Of a stretch of 64,000 nucleotides of DNA, positions 24,194-37,000 are shown piece by piece. Position 1 is the stretch's first letter. The number at the start of each line of letters is the position of its first letter. The translations under genes and the position numbers were made by a program. The notes under the pieces are model-generated. The model worked only from the letters and a program-made list of their open reading frames with translations, was not told the DNA's origin and searched no databases. Source of the stretch: Rhyzopertha dominica (taxonomy: Eukaryota; Arthropoda; Insecta; Coleoptera; Bostrichidae); assembly GCA_025024175.1 (NCBI GenBank), contig QCXZ01000064.1, positions 46,397,325 through 46,461,324 of the forward strand, read 5' to 3'.

Positions 24194-25553
24194 CTAATAA
24201 CCACAGTCTTCTAGGATAGCAATGTCACTTGTTCGGCTACCGTATCCACAAGAAATGAAATTAATAAATCCATCGGGAGTAGATGAAGCCAAGTATTTAA
24301 TTGTATTACATTTCTTATAATCGGACCACGTCAATGACTGGTGAAGCGCTGAACTTGGTTTTTGAATTTCGATTTCCAAACAGTCGACTATTGATTGTAC
24401 GCGGGAAAATGTCATCCTGAATTGTATGGGTAGATTTCTTCTGATCGAATTCCTACTTGGCCAGAAACTTCAACTCCATGTGAAAATGTGCGACTTGCAG
24501 TAGATCCAGACAGTCCAAACAAATCACCAATTCTTAAAAATGATGCGTTACTTTTAATTTAATACAGCGTAAGATAAATTGCATGTTTTCTCAGTTCCGA
24601 CCATTTCTGAAATGTATCTATTATTTCTCCGTGATTTTTTGGTATTCCTGTATACATGCGTAATTTATTTTCCATGATTTCTATAAAAGCATTCCGAAAC
24701 TGCAGCTTTTTCTCCTTGAGATGTCTTTGAGATAAAACGCTGCTAGTACTGCTGGAGCTATGGCTTTGTTCATAAATATCTGAATCGGATGGTTCTTGTG
24801 GTTCCGGGGGTTCGACTGCTGTCGATGGTTCTTCCAGGCGCATACGTTTTTTGGAGGTTCCTTTGCACTTTCGCTTGATGGCGTCAATTTAATGGGAGAA
24901 GTGCATGCATCTGTTTGTTTGAATTTGAGTTCCATGTTCACCTGAATCCCTTTACTACGATAATATCGCATCCTCGTTTGACAACCCACTTCTATTTTAT
25001 TGCTAGTATTGAAAGATACTGACGGCTGCGGTGACGGTGGTGGTATTGTTTCTTCAGGTTGTGATTCCTCTTGGATTTCTGGAATGTTTAATTTTTAAGA
25101 CACCTGTCGTTTTCGGGACCTTTTCTCGCTTGACGGACGAAGAGATTTCGACGACTGCTTATCGGTCTGACATGCAAATATATGTGGCACTACGTTCGGA
25201 TTCATCCGTGCTCTCACACTGCTTAATTTATGTTCCAAATAATTTTCCATGTCTTCCTCAAGCTGCAATATACCCAGATATTACTACCCCCTTTACAGTA
25301 TTTATCTCTTGACTTACGTTAAAATGGTCCTCGCAACAATAAAACACAGTTTTTTCGGAAACCTCGGACAGTAAACGCCGCGCAGCAGCAAACCAAAATT
25401 TCTTCTTTTTTTCTCCTTTGGCACCGTAACGAATATTTTGTTTGGAGTCGAATAAGTAGTGCTTTTGCATTTTGGAACAAAACACCACTTTCGCGAAAGC
25501 ATGTTTAGCATCCCGGGAGCACGATGCAAGCCGTGGCGGCGACCGCAGTGCAT
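24194..25553 (-). pseudogene. THAP + DDE_Tnp_4 transposase relic (ISL2EU/IS4EU-like)
   Basis: The THAP domain is at the N-terminus (about 25503-25280): KWCFVPKCKS with a later CCEDHF gives the C-x3-C...C-x2-H pattern, with one frameshift near 25430. A low-complexity linker follows (24559-25280, several frames). The catalytic end (24194-24560) reads FLRIGDLFGLSGSTASRTF and then IVDCLEIEIQKPS, TWSDYKKCNTIK and CGYGSRTSD, the DDE_Tnp_4 pattern with two Asp visible. The combination of THAP and DDE_Tnp_4 is known from ISL2EU-type DNA transposons. The final catalytic residue and terminal repeats were not found. It is inactive because of frameshifts and stops. Confidence 0.75.
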
Positions 25554-26689
25554 GAGCTAAAGCGCGCTACTGACGTCAGACCGCTAGACTCGCTACGAGG
25601 TAACGTTTCTAGCCTCTCTCCGATCGACAAATTTCAAATGCACATAACTAGCCGTAGGGTTTTATTTTGAATTTTTCGTTTGCACCACGTGGTTTTGTTT
25701 CTGACGTACTATATGTATGCTAAAACTAAAAAAGTGAAATCTTCCCATTATGTTTGATTTTGTTATGATTCTCTCCACCGCTGTTCTCCACCTGTAGCAC
25801 GGTCGTCCTACTTTGAGCTTGTTGCTATTCATTTTCCACGCTTTTTGTAATATATGGGAAAGTTTGCAGGTTGTATTCAGTCAGTTAATGCGTTCCTTAT
25901 ATGTTTCCGTGTTTGGTGTTGCCTTAGCGCGGCTTCATTGTTTTCCTTTTCATGTGAGATGCTCTCTCAAGTTGTGTAGAGATATAAGACCTCTTCATAT
26001 ATTACTTTCTTATCTTTTTTTAAGCTGCAATTATGATTCATGTTTCCTTTTTACATTGATCTTTCATGATGATGCCGACGCTCCCTCGGTGTTTTCGTAT
26101 GTGTATCCTTTCGTTTCCTAGAGCTGTAGATTAGGTGACATTGTTCCACGGGACATTTGTCGTCTGGGTGCACTATGTTTTTTCCACGATTCATTACGTT
26201 CGTTTAAATTTTATTGTAAGTTGGTTTGTTTCCATATCTTCTTAGTTTCTCAACAGTATTATTACGTTGCCATGGTGGTTTCTAACTCTTTTTTCTTGTT
26301 GTCGTATGTGTTTTTCTCCTTCTCTGATTTGTATTTTGGTTGTGGTTCTTGAACAGCTTCTTCCAAAGTCTCTCTGAGCTTGCATATGTTTCGTATATAT
26401 AATGTATATTATAGTTTTCCTTCTTATTTCTATTACAAGGTGTTTGTGTTGCTGTTGATGATATTTTCGACGTATATGTGGTATTTTCGGTCTTGCTGAG
26501 ACTTTTTTCTTATTATGTTTATTCTTATTTTGACTTTTATTAGATTAATTATTGAAAAGCTAAAATGCTTAGCAAAATAGACCGCGATTAGTAGTAGTAT
26601 TAGGATTAGTATTAGTAGATTAGAATACTACTCACTATTTATAGTTAAACTGACTTTGGTTATCCATAGCAAGCGTATTCGCTGCTCGC
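25554..26689. other. No recognisable gene
   Basis: T-rich DNA. The reverse strand has K/R/Q/E-rich stretches around 26000-26480 that resemble LINE C-terminal tails, such as the one at 4437-4640, but frames are too broken to call. Confidence 0.35.
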
Positions 26690-28055
26690 GTTTTTTGGTA
26701 CTTCTGGAAACCTCCATGTTCTGACTATTTGAAGATACGTCCCTATATAGCTCCGCTTCATAACGTAACAAATGAAAAACTAGCCAATGGCGTAACTTTA
26801 AAAGACAATTTCAAAACAAATTCTTTTACTAATGCGGGAACATTCACCTTTGGGGGCGTATCAACCGTTCTTGCATATGATACTCCTTGTATCAGAGTGT
26901 TTGGTACCGCTTTACGCTTTGCGTCCGTTAAAGTTAAGTTCTATTTCACTTTTAGTTCTTAAATGGAAGCTTCTTGTTTATAGATAATAAAACTTTTTGA
27001 GCGTGCTGAGTGACTCCCTTGGCACTTTACATAAAAATAGAATTTTAACATGGTTGGCCCTCATACACAAACTTGCTCCCTATTACACCTTGCCGAAATA
27101 TGACAAAATCTCTGATATTTGAAGCAAATCATCGGAGAAGTTACGTAACGTCTAACTTGTATATTATGGTAGAAATGAACACGTATACTTTGCGGAATTT
27201 TTTGGCTTATTAAACGTAATAATATGGTTTGCCCTATATCTTTTGATTCATCCTCAAATGAGACCGTAAGTCACCTTTGACTTGCTCAAGTGTGCAGTTT
27301 AGCAAATCCTTGCCTCGTGAAATATTTAGAGTTCGATGAGGAATTACTAACATAACCATTTCACCTATTTTTTATACCTATTTTTCAAAGACTTTAGACT
27401 AACCACAATATCATAAAACAGTTAATGAATTAAATGCTATATTACTCCTTCTTTCTTCCCAATAATCAGGAACCGTAGCTAAACCGATTTTCCCTGATTT
27501 TATTTTCAGAGGTTTTTGGTGGACCTTCAGTCCATCTCTTTCGGATTGATTTAATTGAGACACGTTCCCACGAGCACCTAGGAGAAAAGTCGTTTGCAGC
27601 AGAGCTTTCTTACTACAAGAAGGCTAATTACAACCGCTTGATATTTGGAAGACATCGTTGACGGCTTTTCATGTAGTAATTCTCCGCTCGTCATAGTTGA
27701 TTTACACTTTGAGATTCCGGTTGTCCCCCCATCCGCAGCTCAGGTACCACGGGTGCGCTAAATCCGTATGTATGTACATACCTAGCATAGCCTAGGCTCC
27801 TGAGGGGATTTGCTATTATTATTATTTCTGTTATTGTTATTATTATTATTACTCCATTTAAGGTTTTTTGTATTTATTATTCATTTCTACATTCAAGGCG
27901 GGAGTTTAGAGTGCAGGATCGGCATTGATAGTATCTGCTTTCATATATTTATTAAGAACTAATCAACATGGTTGACGGCTGAGCCTTCACAAATATTAGC
28001 GCTAATAAAAGTTAAGTAATATACATTCAAACAAGTAACTTGTGATTTTCTTATT
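26690..28055. repeat. Receptor 3' flank, copy A (pairs with 58165-59137)
   Basis: Sequence downstream of receptor gene 2 matches the DNA downstream of gene 3 in the same orientation at both ends (26690-27160 with 58165-58680, and 27875-28055 with 58930-59137). About 700 bp between 27160 and 27875 has no partner in the other copy. It contains no conserved open frame, so it is duplicated flank rather than gene. Confidence 0.75.
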
Positions 28056-31000
28056 TCATTCCGATACCGACTGTATCAAAGTGAATGCGCTGTAAAGATT
28101 TCGCAAAGTCTGAAAAAGAAGTAATTATATTCTTATACTATATTGATAATTTTTTTGTAAAACATACCCACAGAATGGCTGGAATTCTGGTAGTCACCGG
28201 TGGAAACACGTGTATAGCATGTTCTTTTTGGCTGAAAAGCAGAAAAAGCAAAAGAATTTGTCTGTTCTTTCTATCCCAGTTGTACCATTCACGGTTGTAA
28301 AGCTCCAGTGCGAAATTCTCGAACTACAACATTTTAGAATTCATTACACTTCAGGCTACTAGGAGAGAGTTCTAGAAGAGGTTAAAAACTATTTATATGT
28401 ATCAAACTACTTAATATGCTGCATTTAGTTTACTTCATTATCGAAGTTGAAAATTGTTAAAGAATGGTTATTAAAATGATGTAAGGACCTTTTTGTTTTT
28501 TAATGTGGACATATTTTTTGTATTTTAAAGCAAACACAGCTAAAAATAATAATAGGTAATACTGTATTATGGAGTAGCTATTCTTCTGAGAGAAAACTTT
28601 TCGATGCCTCGGATACCGAATCTGCCATTCTGCATCCACAAAGTTGGCTGATTCAGTGTGGTAATACTAACAGGTTTCTTGGCAGCGTTTTAAAACCTCA
28701 TTGATAATCTTGAAGAATGAAGTAAAACTCTAGTCAAGGTAGTAGGCTTGGGAATATTTAGCACTTTCCAGCTCAAAGATAAATGGATCTTGAATAGAAA
28801 TCAAGAATTTTAATATAATACAGAGCCTGACAAAGCCGATACTGTAAAATTTATCTCATTCTTGACTTTTAATATATTTGCTTCTAGACTAGATCTATAA
28901 CGTATACATGATAACGAAGAAATTCTGTGCCTAGAACAGGGTCATCAACAATAGCAGTTAAAAAATTGGGATCCCATTTTCATTAGCAATCTTCAAAACA
29001 CTCTTCTTAGAACTGCTTAAGACTGCAAAACCTTAAGGTGAATTATAATTACGAGGCATATTTGTAACGGACCGTTGTCATTAAAAGAAAGTATCACTAA
29101 ATAAGATTATTCGCACTTCACTTCTAAGCACTTTTCATAGCATCGCACCAGCTTCTTCAGCCTGTCTGCATAAAGGTACCAGTTGAACCAGATCATAGCG
29201 GCAGCTTTTATATCCTGGTCGTTCTCGAAATTTTATCCAACAAGCCACTGTTTAAAGTGCAAGAAGAGGAAATAGTCGCTAGGTCGGGATTGTAAGGTGG
29301 GTGATTCCCGACGATAATCGAGAATCTATTCCTTGGATATGGCGGCGCTGTGGGCATGAGCGGATAGTCTTAATTACCATCTACAGTTTCCCGCACCTAC
29401 GATTTTGGAGCACCCGTATCAGTTTAGCGAGAGCTTCTCAGTAAGTAACAGCTGTAATTGTTTTTCCACGTTTTATGAATTCAACCAAAGAAACGCCTTT
29501 ATCATGCCAGAAAAAGCTTGCCATAATAATTTTTCGAGTCATGCAAGAAGATTGCTTGATATTTTTTTTTTCGGTTTAGGTGAAGTTGGATTGCGCCAAT
29601 GCATTGTATGTTGTCTGGTTTTGGGAATGTCGTAGGATATCTACGTCTGGTCGCCCGCAGCAATGTAGGAAAATAAGTTATCCCCGCCTTGTCCATAATA
29701 ATCCATAGCGCCCATCCACTTTAAATTTTTGGCTTTATGCTGGTTTCTAAGCATTTTGCTATCAACCTTGCTTATAATTTGTGATATACAAGCTTTTCCG
29801 CAACAGTCTTGAATATGGTGGTGCGCTCAACAAGAGAAAATTCATCACCTAGAGCACTAATTGTCAATCGTCGATGAATCAGTCGATCGCCATGCACGTT
29901 AGTGCGGCTATATTTTATTACCTTCCCCTCATTCATTACAGCTGGTTTGTAAAATTCTTGTGTATTTAAGCGGCTGAAGATCCTTTTGAATCCAAAAAAA
30001 GGAATCACTGTCGGTACNTCGCCACTGGCGGGTTCAACGATTGTTGCGGACGTCGTTGATTCACATTCACTAATTAGCAAAAAGGTACTACCGACAGGCT
30101 GTGCTATCTAGCGGTACCAACTGGTACTATAACTAATAGCATCGCCGGTAGATGTATAGAGCTCTGCATGTTATACAGGGTTTTTATAAATGATTTATGC
30201 AACGCAGGCGGCGTTGATTTCTGAATTCTTTTTACCGCCTTTTTGTAACCGCTGCCAATATTTTCCAATTCCAATTGTATTTTTAATAGTCGTTCTGATA
30301 TTCCTTCCAGCTTTGTATTTTCTGTGATATATTCCTGTGTACTAAGCATGCCACTCCCGCAGCCCCTCTCTGTTCCTGTTTTACTCCATTCCATATTAGT
30401 AAATGACCTTTCTCAATTTCCCGTGTACCTTGTCCCTTCCCTTTTGTTTCACACAATGCCAGTATCCTTATACGCGACTTGTCAAATTCATCAGCCAATT
30501 CCATTTCCTTTCCTGCTAGTCCCCTTACGTTCCATGTAGCCAGTTTCCATGTCTTATTATCTCTTGATCCATTATCATGTCCTAGTCCTTGCGTGGTCGT
30601 CTTCTTTTGTCCATCCTTCTTGCCATGTTGTGCTAGTTTTTTGAATTTTTCCTGAGGTTGATTTGTTACTCCTTTAGACTCTTGCTAATATCATTCCATA
30701 TCATTTTTTTACCATTTACGGTAAGAGATTTGTATCCAACTTATATTGTTTTATTTAAACGTTTTCCTTCTTCTCCTTTCTCTTTTATCATTTTCTGTAT
30801 TTCCATTTCATTTTTTGTTAAATCACTGTTTATGAAAATCTGCATATCCATTGCTCTCGAGCGTGTTTTTGCCTGTAATACTTTGATTTTGTTTGTCTTC
30901 AAAATTAGTAATTTTTGATACACACATTTTGTCTCTAATTTTGTGGGTGTTTTTAATTTTTAGGTCCATCTATAAATAGCGTTTGATGAGATCTTCAATA

Positions 31001-34000
31001 TGTTTACTTTGATCTTCCTGATTGGTTGCTTCTATTTGTATCCCTGAGATTATTACATTGTTTTTTCTATTTATTCAATCCATCTTCTGTGCTCGATTTT
31101 CAGCTTCTTCCAGTGCCTTCACTCTTGTTTGCAGTTGACGCATCTGTTGCTTCATAATGTTATTATCTTCTCTGAGCTTGTTCAATTCTTCTTTACATTC
31201 CCTATTTTCAGCACGCATTTCTTTTATTTCTTTTAGCATGGCTTGCATCATTTCTTTAATTTCATCCATGTTTATAGTGTGTCCTCCATCTGCCCTTTTC
31301 GTCGGTGTTCTTTTGGTTTTTCTGCTTATTAAAAAAATGCCTGCGTTTCTACAGCTTCTTCCTCTTCTGTATCCCTTTTCCTTTTTCCGTCGTCGGTCGT
31401 TGTAGACAGGTGACTGGATTAGCTGACTATGACTTTTATTTTCTAGGTTATCACTGCAACTTTTCTAATTGTCTTAATTTTTATATTATTTATCGTCCCA
31501 CTTTATCACTTCTTTACTCCTTCGCACTAGTTTTACACTTAATTAGCACGCGAGTCTTATTTCTCGTAACTACCCAAGATTTGAGTTTAATTTACAGAGA
31601 AGTATAAACACACGTGTGCAATACCATTTGAAATTTGCTGACTGTTTATTAAGTAATTTTGATCCGGTTCATTTACTTATCTGAACTGCTCTTGTTGCCT
31701 CCAACCATGCTGGAAAAATATAGAAGTTTCTATCCGTTTAATACCTTTACAGTCTCTACTGTATTATTAATTATTAATATCAATTTTCGTGTCCAATTGG
31801 TATAACCAATAATACATTCATCTCTGCTGTAATTATTACTACCGTTATAATAATGCCGGTTGTAGTTAAAATCATTTCTGCCGTCGCGGTAACCTCAACA
31901 ATAACCAAAATTTCCCTTGCGTTTGGACCCCATTCGGTCTTGGCAAACATTTTCGCCGCGAGCGTACTTGACGTTGGAGGCACTAGCTTCGCTGTCAACA
32001 GTTAAAAATTTGGAAGTAGCATCTTGAAGCATTGGAAAACACTCTAGTTTTCACGAAATTTTCGGTCGTGTCAACACGAACACCTTCTGAAATGTAAGCC
32101 GATAATAAACTGGCTATGAGTTCTTCAATTTGTTTTGCAAATGATGCCACGTCGTTGTTATTTTGTTTCAGATTTGCTAGTCTCGCTTGTATGATATGCT
32201 ACGTTATCCGATATGCGCTATATTAGTGCTGACGTAATGACGGCCATTTTTCTGCGGTACGTTAAAGTCCTGGATTCTGGCAAACCGAGTTGTCATAACG
32301 TGCGTAACGGACCTCAGTGTTAGGTGTAATTTTGTGACTTGAAAAGTGTTACTTGCTTATTTAAGTAGCTTACACGCCTTCGTTTTGCTTCACAAGTATT
32401 ACAAACCGAAATTACATTTAGTTTAGATCCTGGATCAAAACAAACCAAGTTGTCATAACGTGCATAAGGGAGTTCAGTGTTTGGTGCATTTTTTAGTGTT
32501 AAAGGAATATTTTAAAGTGTTCCTGTGTATGGTTGAGTAGCTGACACTCCTTCGCTTTATTTATCAAATATTATAAACGTAAATTACATTTAGTTACGAT
32601 GTAGGTATTGCTGAAAAGCTTAACCTACAATAAGTGCGTGTGTAGAGCATTACAATTTACTTGTTGTACCAGAAGATGGTAACGTGCTAGGTTCCTGGAT
32701 GTTATTGTTATAATGAGAGAAAAACGTATAAACTTTAAGCACTTATTTTAGATTGTCTTTCAACAATAAATTGCAGCTTAATGTAATTTCGTTTTGTAAT
32801 ACTTAATGAACAATACAAGCGTATGTAAACCACTCAAACATACACAGTAACACTTCAAAATTAAATTATACTATAATTTTGCTCTGAACATTGAGTGTTA
32901 CTCTGTTACTGTGTATTTTTAGTGGTTTACGTTCCTTCGCATAATTTAGTATTACAAACCAAAATTACATTTAGTTGCAATCTATTGTTTAAAAACAACC
33001 TAAAAGAAGTGCTGTAAAGATTACACGTTTCTTTCTCATTATAACGGGAACATCCAGGAACCCAACCCATTACCATTTTCTGATAAAACTTGTAAATTGT
33101 AATGCTCCACACACGTACTTAATGTATGTTCAGCTTTTCAACAATACATTGTATCTAAATGTAATTGCGGTTTATAATACTTTCTAAGTAAAACGAAGTA
33201 GTGTAAGCTACTCAAACACAGTAACATTTTAAAATACTCTTTAACACTAAAAAAAATACACCAAACGCTGAACTCCCTTACGCACATCATGACAATTAAG
33301 TAGATTGGCTTGGATCCGGGATCTTGACGTATTGCAGCAAAATGGCCGACATCTACGTCACACTAATATAGCGTATTATAAATGGCACTTTATCTGTTAG
33401 TCGCGTGTTAATGAAACGAACCGAATTTGCTTCCTGCTTTGTACAATTAAGTTTTTAGAGTTCCAAAGCATCAAGAAAACTATATACCAATGTACATTCT
33501 CCATTAAATGATTTGGGCAATAATTTCTCGACTAGATTAAAAAATTCTGTTGCAGATGTTGTCTCTATTAGTTTCTGTATATGCGCCGCGTTTAATTACT
33601 TTTTGTTGTTCTGAATCGGTTTTCGAATCTGGCACTACAATTGTTACATCTATTTGTTTCATTGGCTTAGAAAGGACCGCATAATTTTCACCCAACTTAA
33701 CAAAAGCTCTGACCGTTTTATCTTTTACTTCCCGATAAAATCCTACTGCGGTCTAATCATCTATGCCGTAGTAAATACTGCCATGATGAAGAATGTATGC
33801 CGTCACGGTCGCCATATAATGTCCGGCTAGTATCCTCTTGCTTTGCGGAGAATTTAAATAAAACACTTTGTAAACTTACAGACAACTTCATTCTTCCACT
33901 GATTTGCTTAACACGACGACATGAATATAAACTATCCACCTGAACCCGTTTTACCCGCTTATATCAATTCTTCCCCACTTATCTATACTTATTTTAGCTT

Positions 34001-37000
34001 AAGTCATTAATAATGTGGTGTCCGAGTAGAACCGCTAGAACACACAAGCACACGCTAATTTGTATCTATTTATTAACAAANATTGAAATTAGNTAAAATT
34101 TAAGTAAACCTAATTCCAAATCCTAATATTAAAGTAAAACCATTGCAATATTTTAGTTAGCCTGCACTTCCGGTTACACCGAAAGTAGACTTTAACGTTG
34201 TTAGTTCCACTCAATAGGTTAAATCTATTTTTACTACAGATATTTGCAAGAATTTAAACTACAGCTCTAACTTGAATTTTTATATGGACTATTTTTGTTC
34301 TTATCAGATTGTTTTTTGAAAATTCAGCAGTAATTCAATAAACTTCCTTAACCCACCTAATAATTGCTATATACAGAGTCTGTCCCATATATATTGAACA
34401 CTTTTTTGGGAGGCTAACCAAACGGTTGGAAGCGCTCCGCCTGGCAAAAAAAAAAGTAGTGAGGGATCTTAGCTAATACACCGTAATCGGTTTTGGTGGG
34501 CTCCGAGCACCTGGAGCTTCAGGACGTGCGTTTGCGTAGAGCTCTTCACGGTACCGCGTCGCAGTGCCACAATGGCGGATTCGTTAGAGCAGAGGTACAC
34601 AGTGAAATTTTGTATTCAACTCGGTAAAAACACTGTGGAAACCAACCAGCTGATTCAACAGGCCTTCAAGAACAAAGCCTTGTTCGGATCATCTGTTCGG
34701 AAGTGGCACAAGATGTTCCGGGAGGGCAGGAAAGACGTCGCCGACTAAGCCCACTCTGGTTGGCCTTCAACGTCCTGAACCGACAAGAAAATGGACCGTG
34801 TGCGTCAGCTACTTGACGAGGTTTGTCGTCAGGGAGTGCGGTTGATAGCCCAGATCCTCAACTCAATGTGGAAGTGCTCAAGAGGCTCCAGCAGGAGGTC
34901 AACCGCCTGCGGTCAGACATGAAAGAGACTTGGCAGTTTTACCACGACAANGCCCCAGAACACACGGCATTCATNGTTGGCGACTACTTGGCAAAAGCAG
35001 GTGCCTCGGTTGTCCCTCAGCCTGCCTAAGTCCTGATATCACCCCGTCAGGCTTCCTTTTGTTTCCCTGCACCAAAGGCAAGCATTGGAGCTTCGTGAAG
35101 AACATCCAAGAGGCTTCAACGACGGCGCTTAAGGACCTTTCCGTCGACGTCTTCCAGGGGGCCTTCTGGGCATGGAATACCCGCCTCCAAAAGTACATCG
35201 TTGCGGAGGATGTTATTTTGAAGAATATTAATGCTTTGTACAAAAAATTTCATTGAAAGTATTTTTCCTGCAAAATGTTCGATATTTATGGGACGGACCC
35301 TGTATAGATCTATGCCATGTTGTCTGCAATGGGACTATAACCGTGCTGATTAGACTTAATAAGACGAAACAGCTCCCCACGGTTGTTATTATGCAGGTAG
35401 CACGGTACAGGCATATTTGTCATTCAACAAAGCGCATTCGCAGAAACTGTTGCTGGGGACCTCCATCGGTTTTATGCCCGTTACGAGGCAGGTTACCAAT
35501 AGGTAACGGTCCCCGCTAGAATCGGGTNGGNTAACATTGNCACCCACATTATCTCTTGCTAGCACGAACATCGCCCACCTCGGCGTATATGAGGTAAGCC
35601 AAATCTGTGCCGTGTTTGTACATCAGGACTGTAACCGTACTGCCGAGACTTAAATAAGCCGAAACAGAAATCTACGGTTGCTCTGATGCAGGCAGCACTG
35701 CACAGGCATATTTGTCAGTTATTATATATTTAAGATAACGTAAACTTTACATAGGACTGACTATCTGGTGAACGATGAGTTTGCCGACCATCTTGATATT
35801 TATGATGCCGTAAATAACTTTCTGCTATTGCAAATGGTTGTTAACTAATGTAATACCTTTGAAGAAAGTAGTTCTCCGGTGAAACAGTACAGTGACGGCA
35901 CAAGCAAGAAGCTGACAATAAAGATGATCATTGTGTAGGTCCGCTCCTAGAATATCGGTTGATATTTCTCAAGGACTAGATATAGTAATTACAAATAGTT
36001 GCCGGCATTTGGATGCATTAGAGCGAGAGCCGCAGGTCAAAAAACGACGTGGACTGTGCTGACATTAAACTACAATTAAAAATCTGAATATTTAAAAGAT
36101 CATTTCGTTTATTTACTTTGCCTTTTTATGTCAAGAGGGTTATAAACTTTATATATTACTTCATAAGCCCTCTGTAAAAATGCTTAAAATCGGCAACTAT
36201 GCATGACATGAAGTACAACCTACTTTATATATCATATACAACATAATGGAATAAAAAACCATCATCGAAAGCAGAGGTATAGTCAACCTTCTTCCCTCAA
36301 ATGTTTTAATGAATGTCGTGGTAAACCTAGAAAAAAATATATGCAGACCACGTCATTTATATTGCTGATTAATACCAACCTCGTAAGTTTGAAATGTTGC
36401 CCTATTATGAACAAAATACGTTTCCTTACAAGCTTATCGTGCTGGTACTCATCGTTTTCTTGCAAACCTTCGGATATTTTTCTTAAGTATTCAATCAGCA
36501 ATCTCATTTGCACATGACCATGAACAGAAAAGGAAAAGAACATGAACGCATATATGTAGACAGCAACACAGGCCAGGACAGCAAAAACAATAAACACTGT
36601 GAGAAAAGTCGCAAAGTGAATTAGATTATTCTGATCCACAATTGGCCATTCTGGATGTAGTCCCAAGAAAGCGGCGCCAAAACACAAAATGACTATGCTG
36701 AGTAGGCTAATGTAAAAGAGAAACTTGAACGTATCGTCTAGTACATCGATGTCTTTATTCAGTTCGTCGGATGCTCGGTCAATTGTCCAAAATACCTCGA
36801 GCATGATATTTTCTAAGCAAATTATATCACTTTCTGTGATCACTGTGGCTATTAGAATCACGATTACCACCTCCTAGAATAAAACAAACACATCACATTT
36901 CGGTGAAATTCATTATAAAAGTAGCTTTATTATAATTTATTATAATGTATATCTGTACATAGTTGAATTTTACCTGTAAGGTCAGTTACAAATTAAGCGG

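Noticed and set aside
26729..26962. 77-codon plus-strand frame as a gene
   Set aside because: The matching DNA at 58200-58440 has stops and indels in that frame, so it is not conserved as protein.
28085..28300. 71-codon plus-strand frame
   Set aside because: It is antisense to receptor exons 6 and 7.
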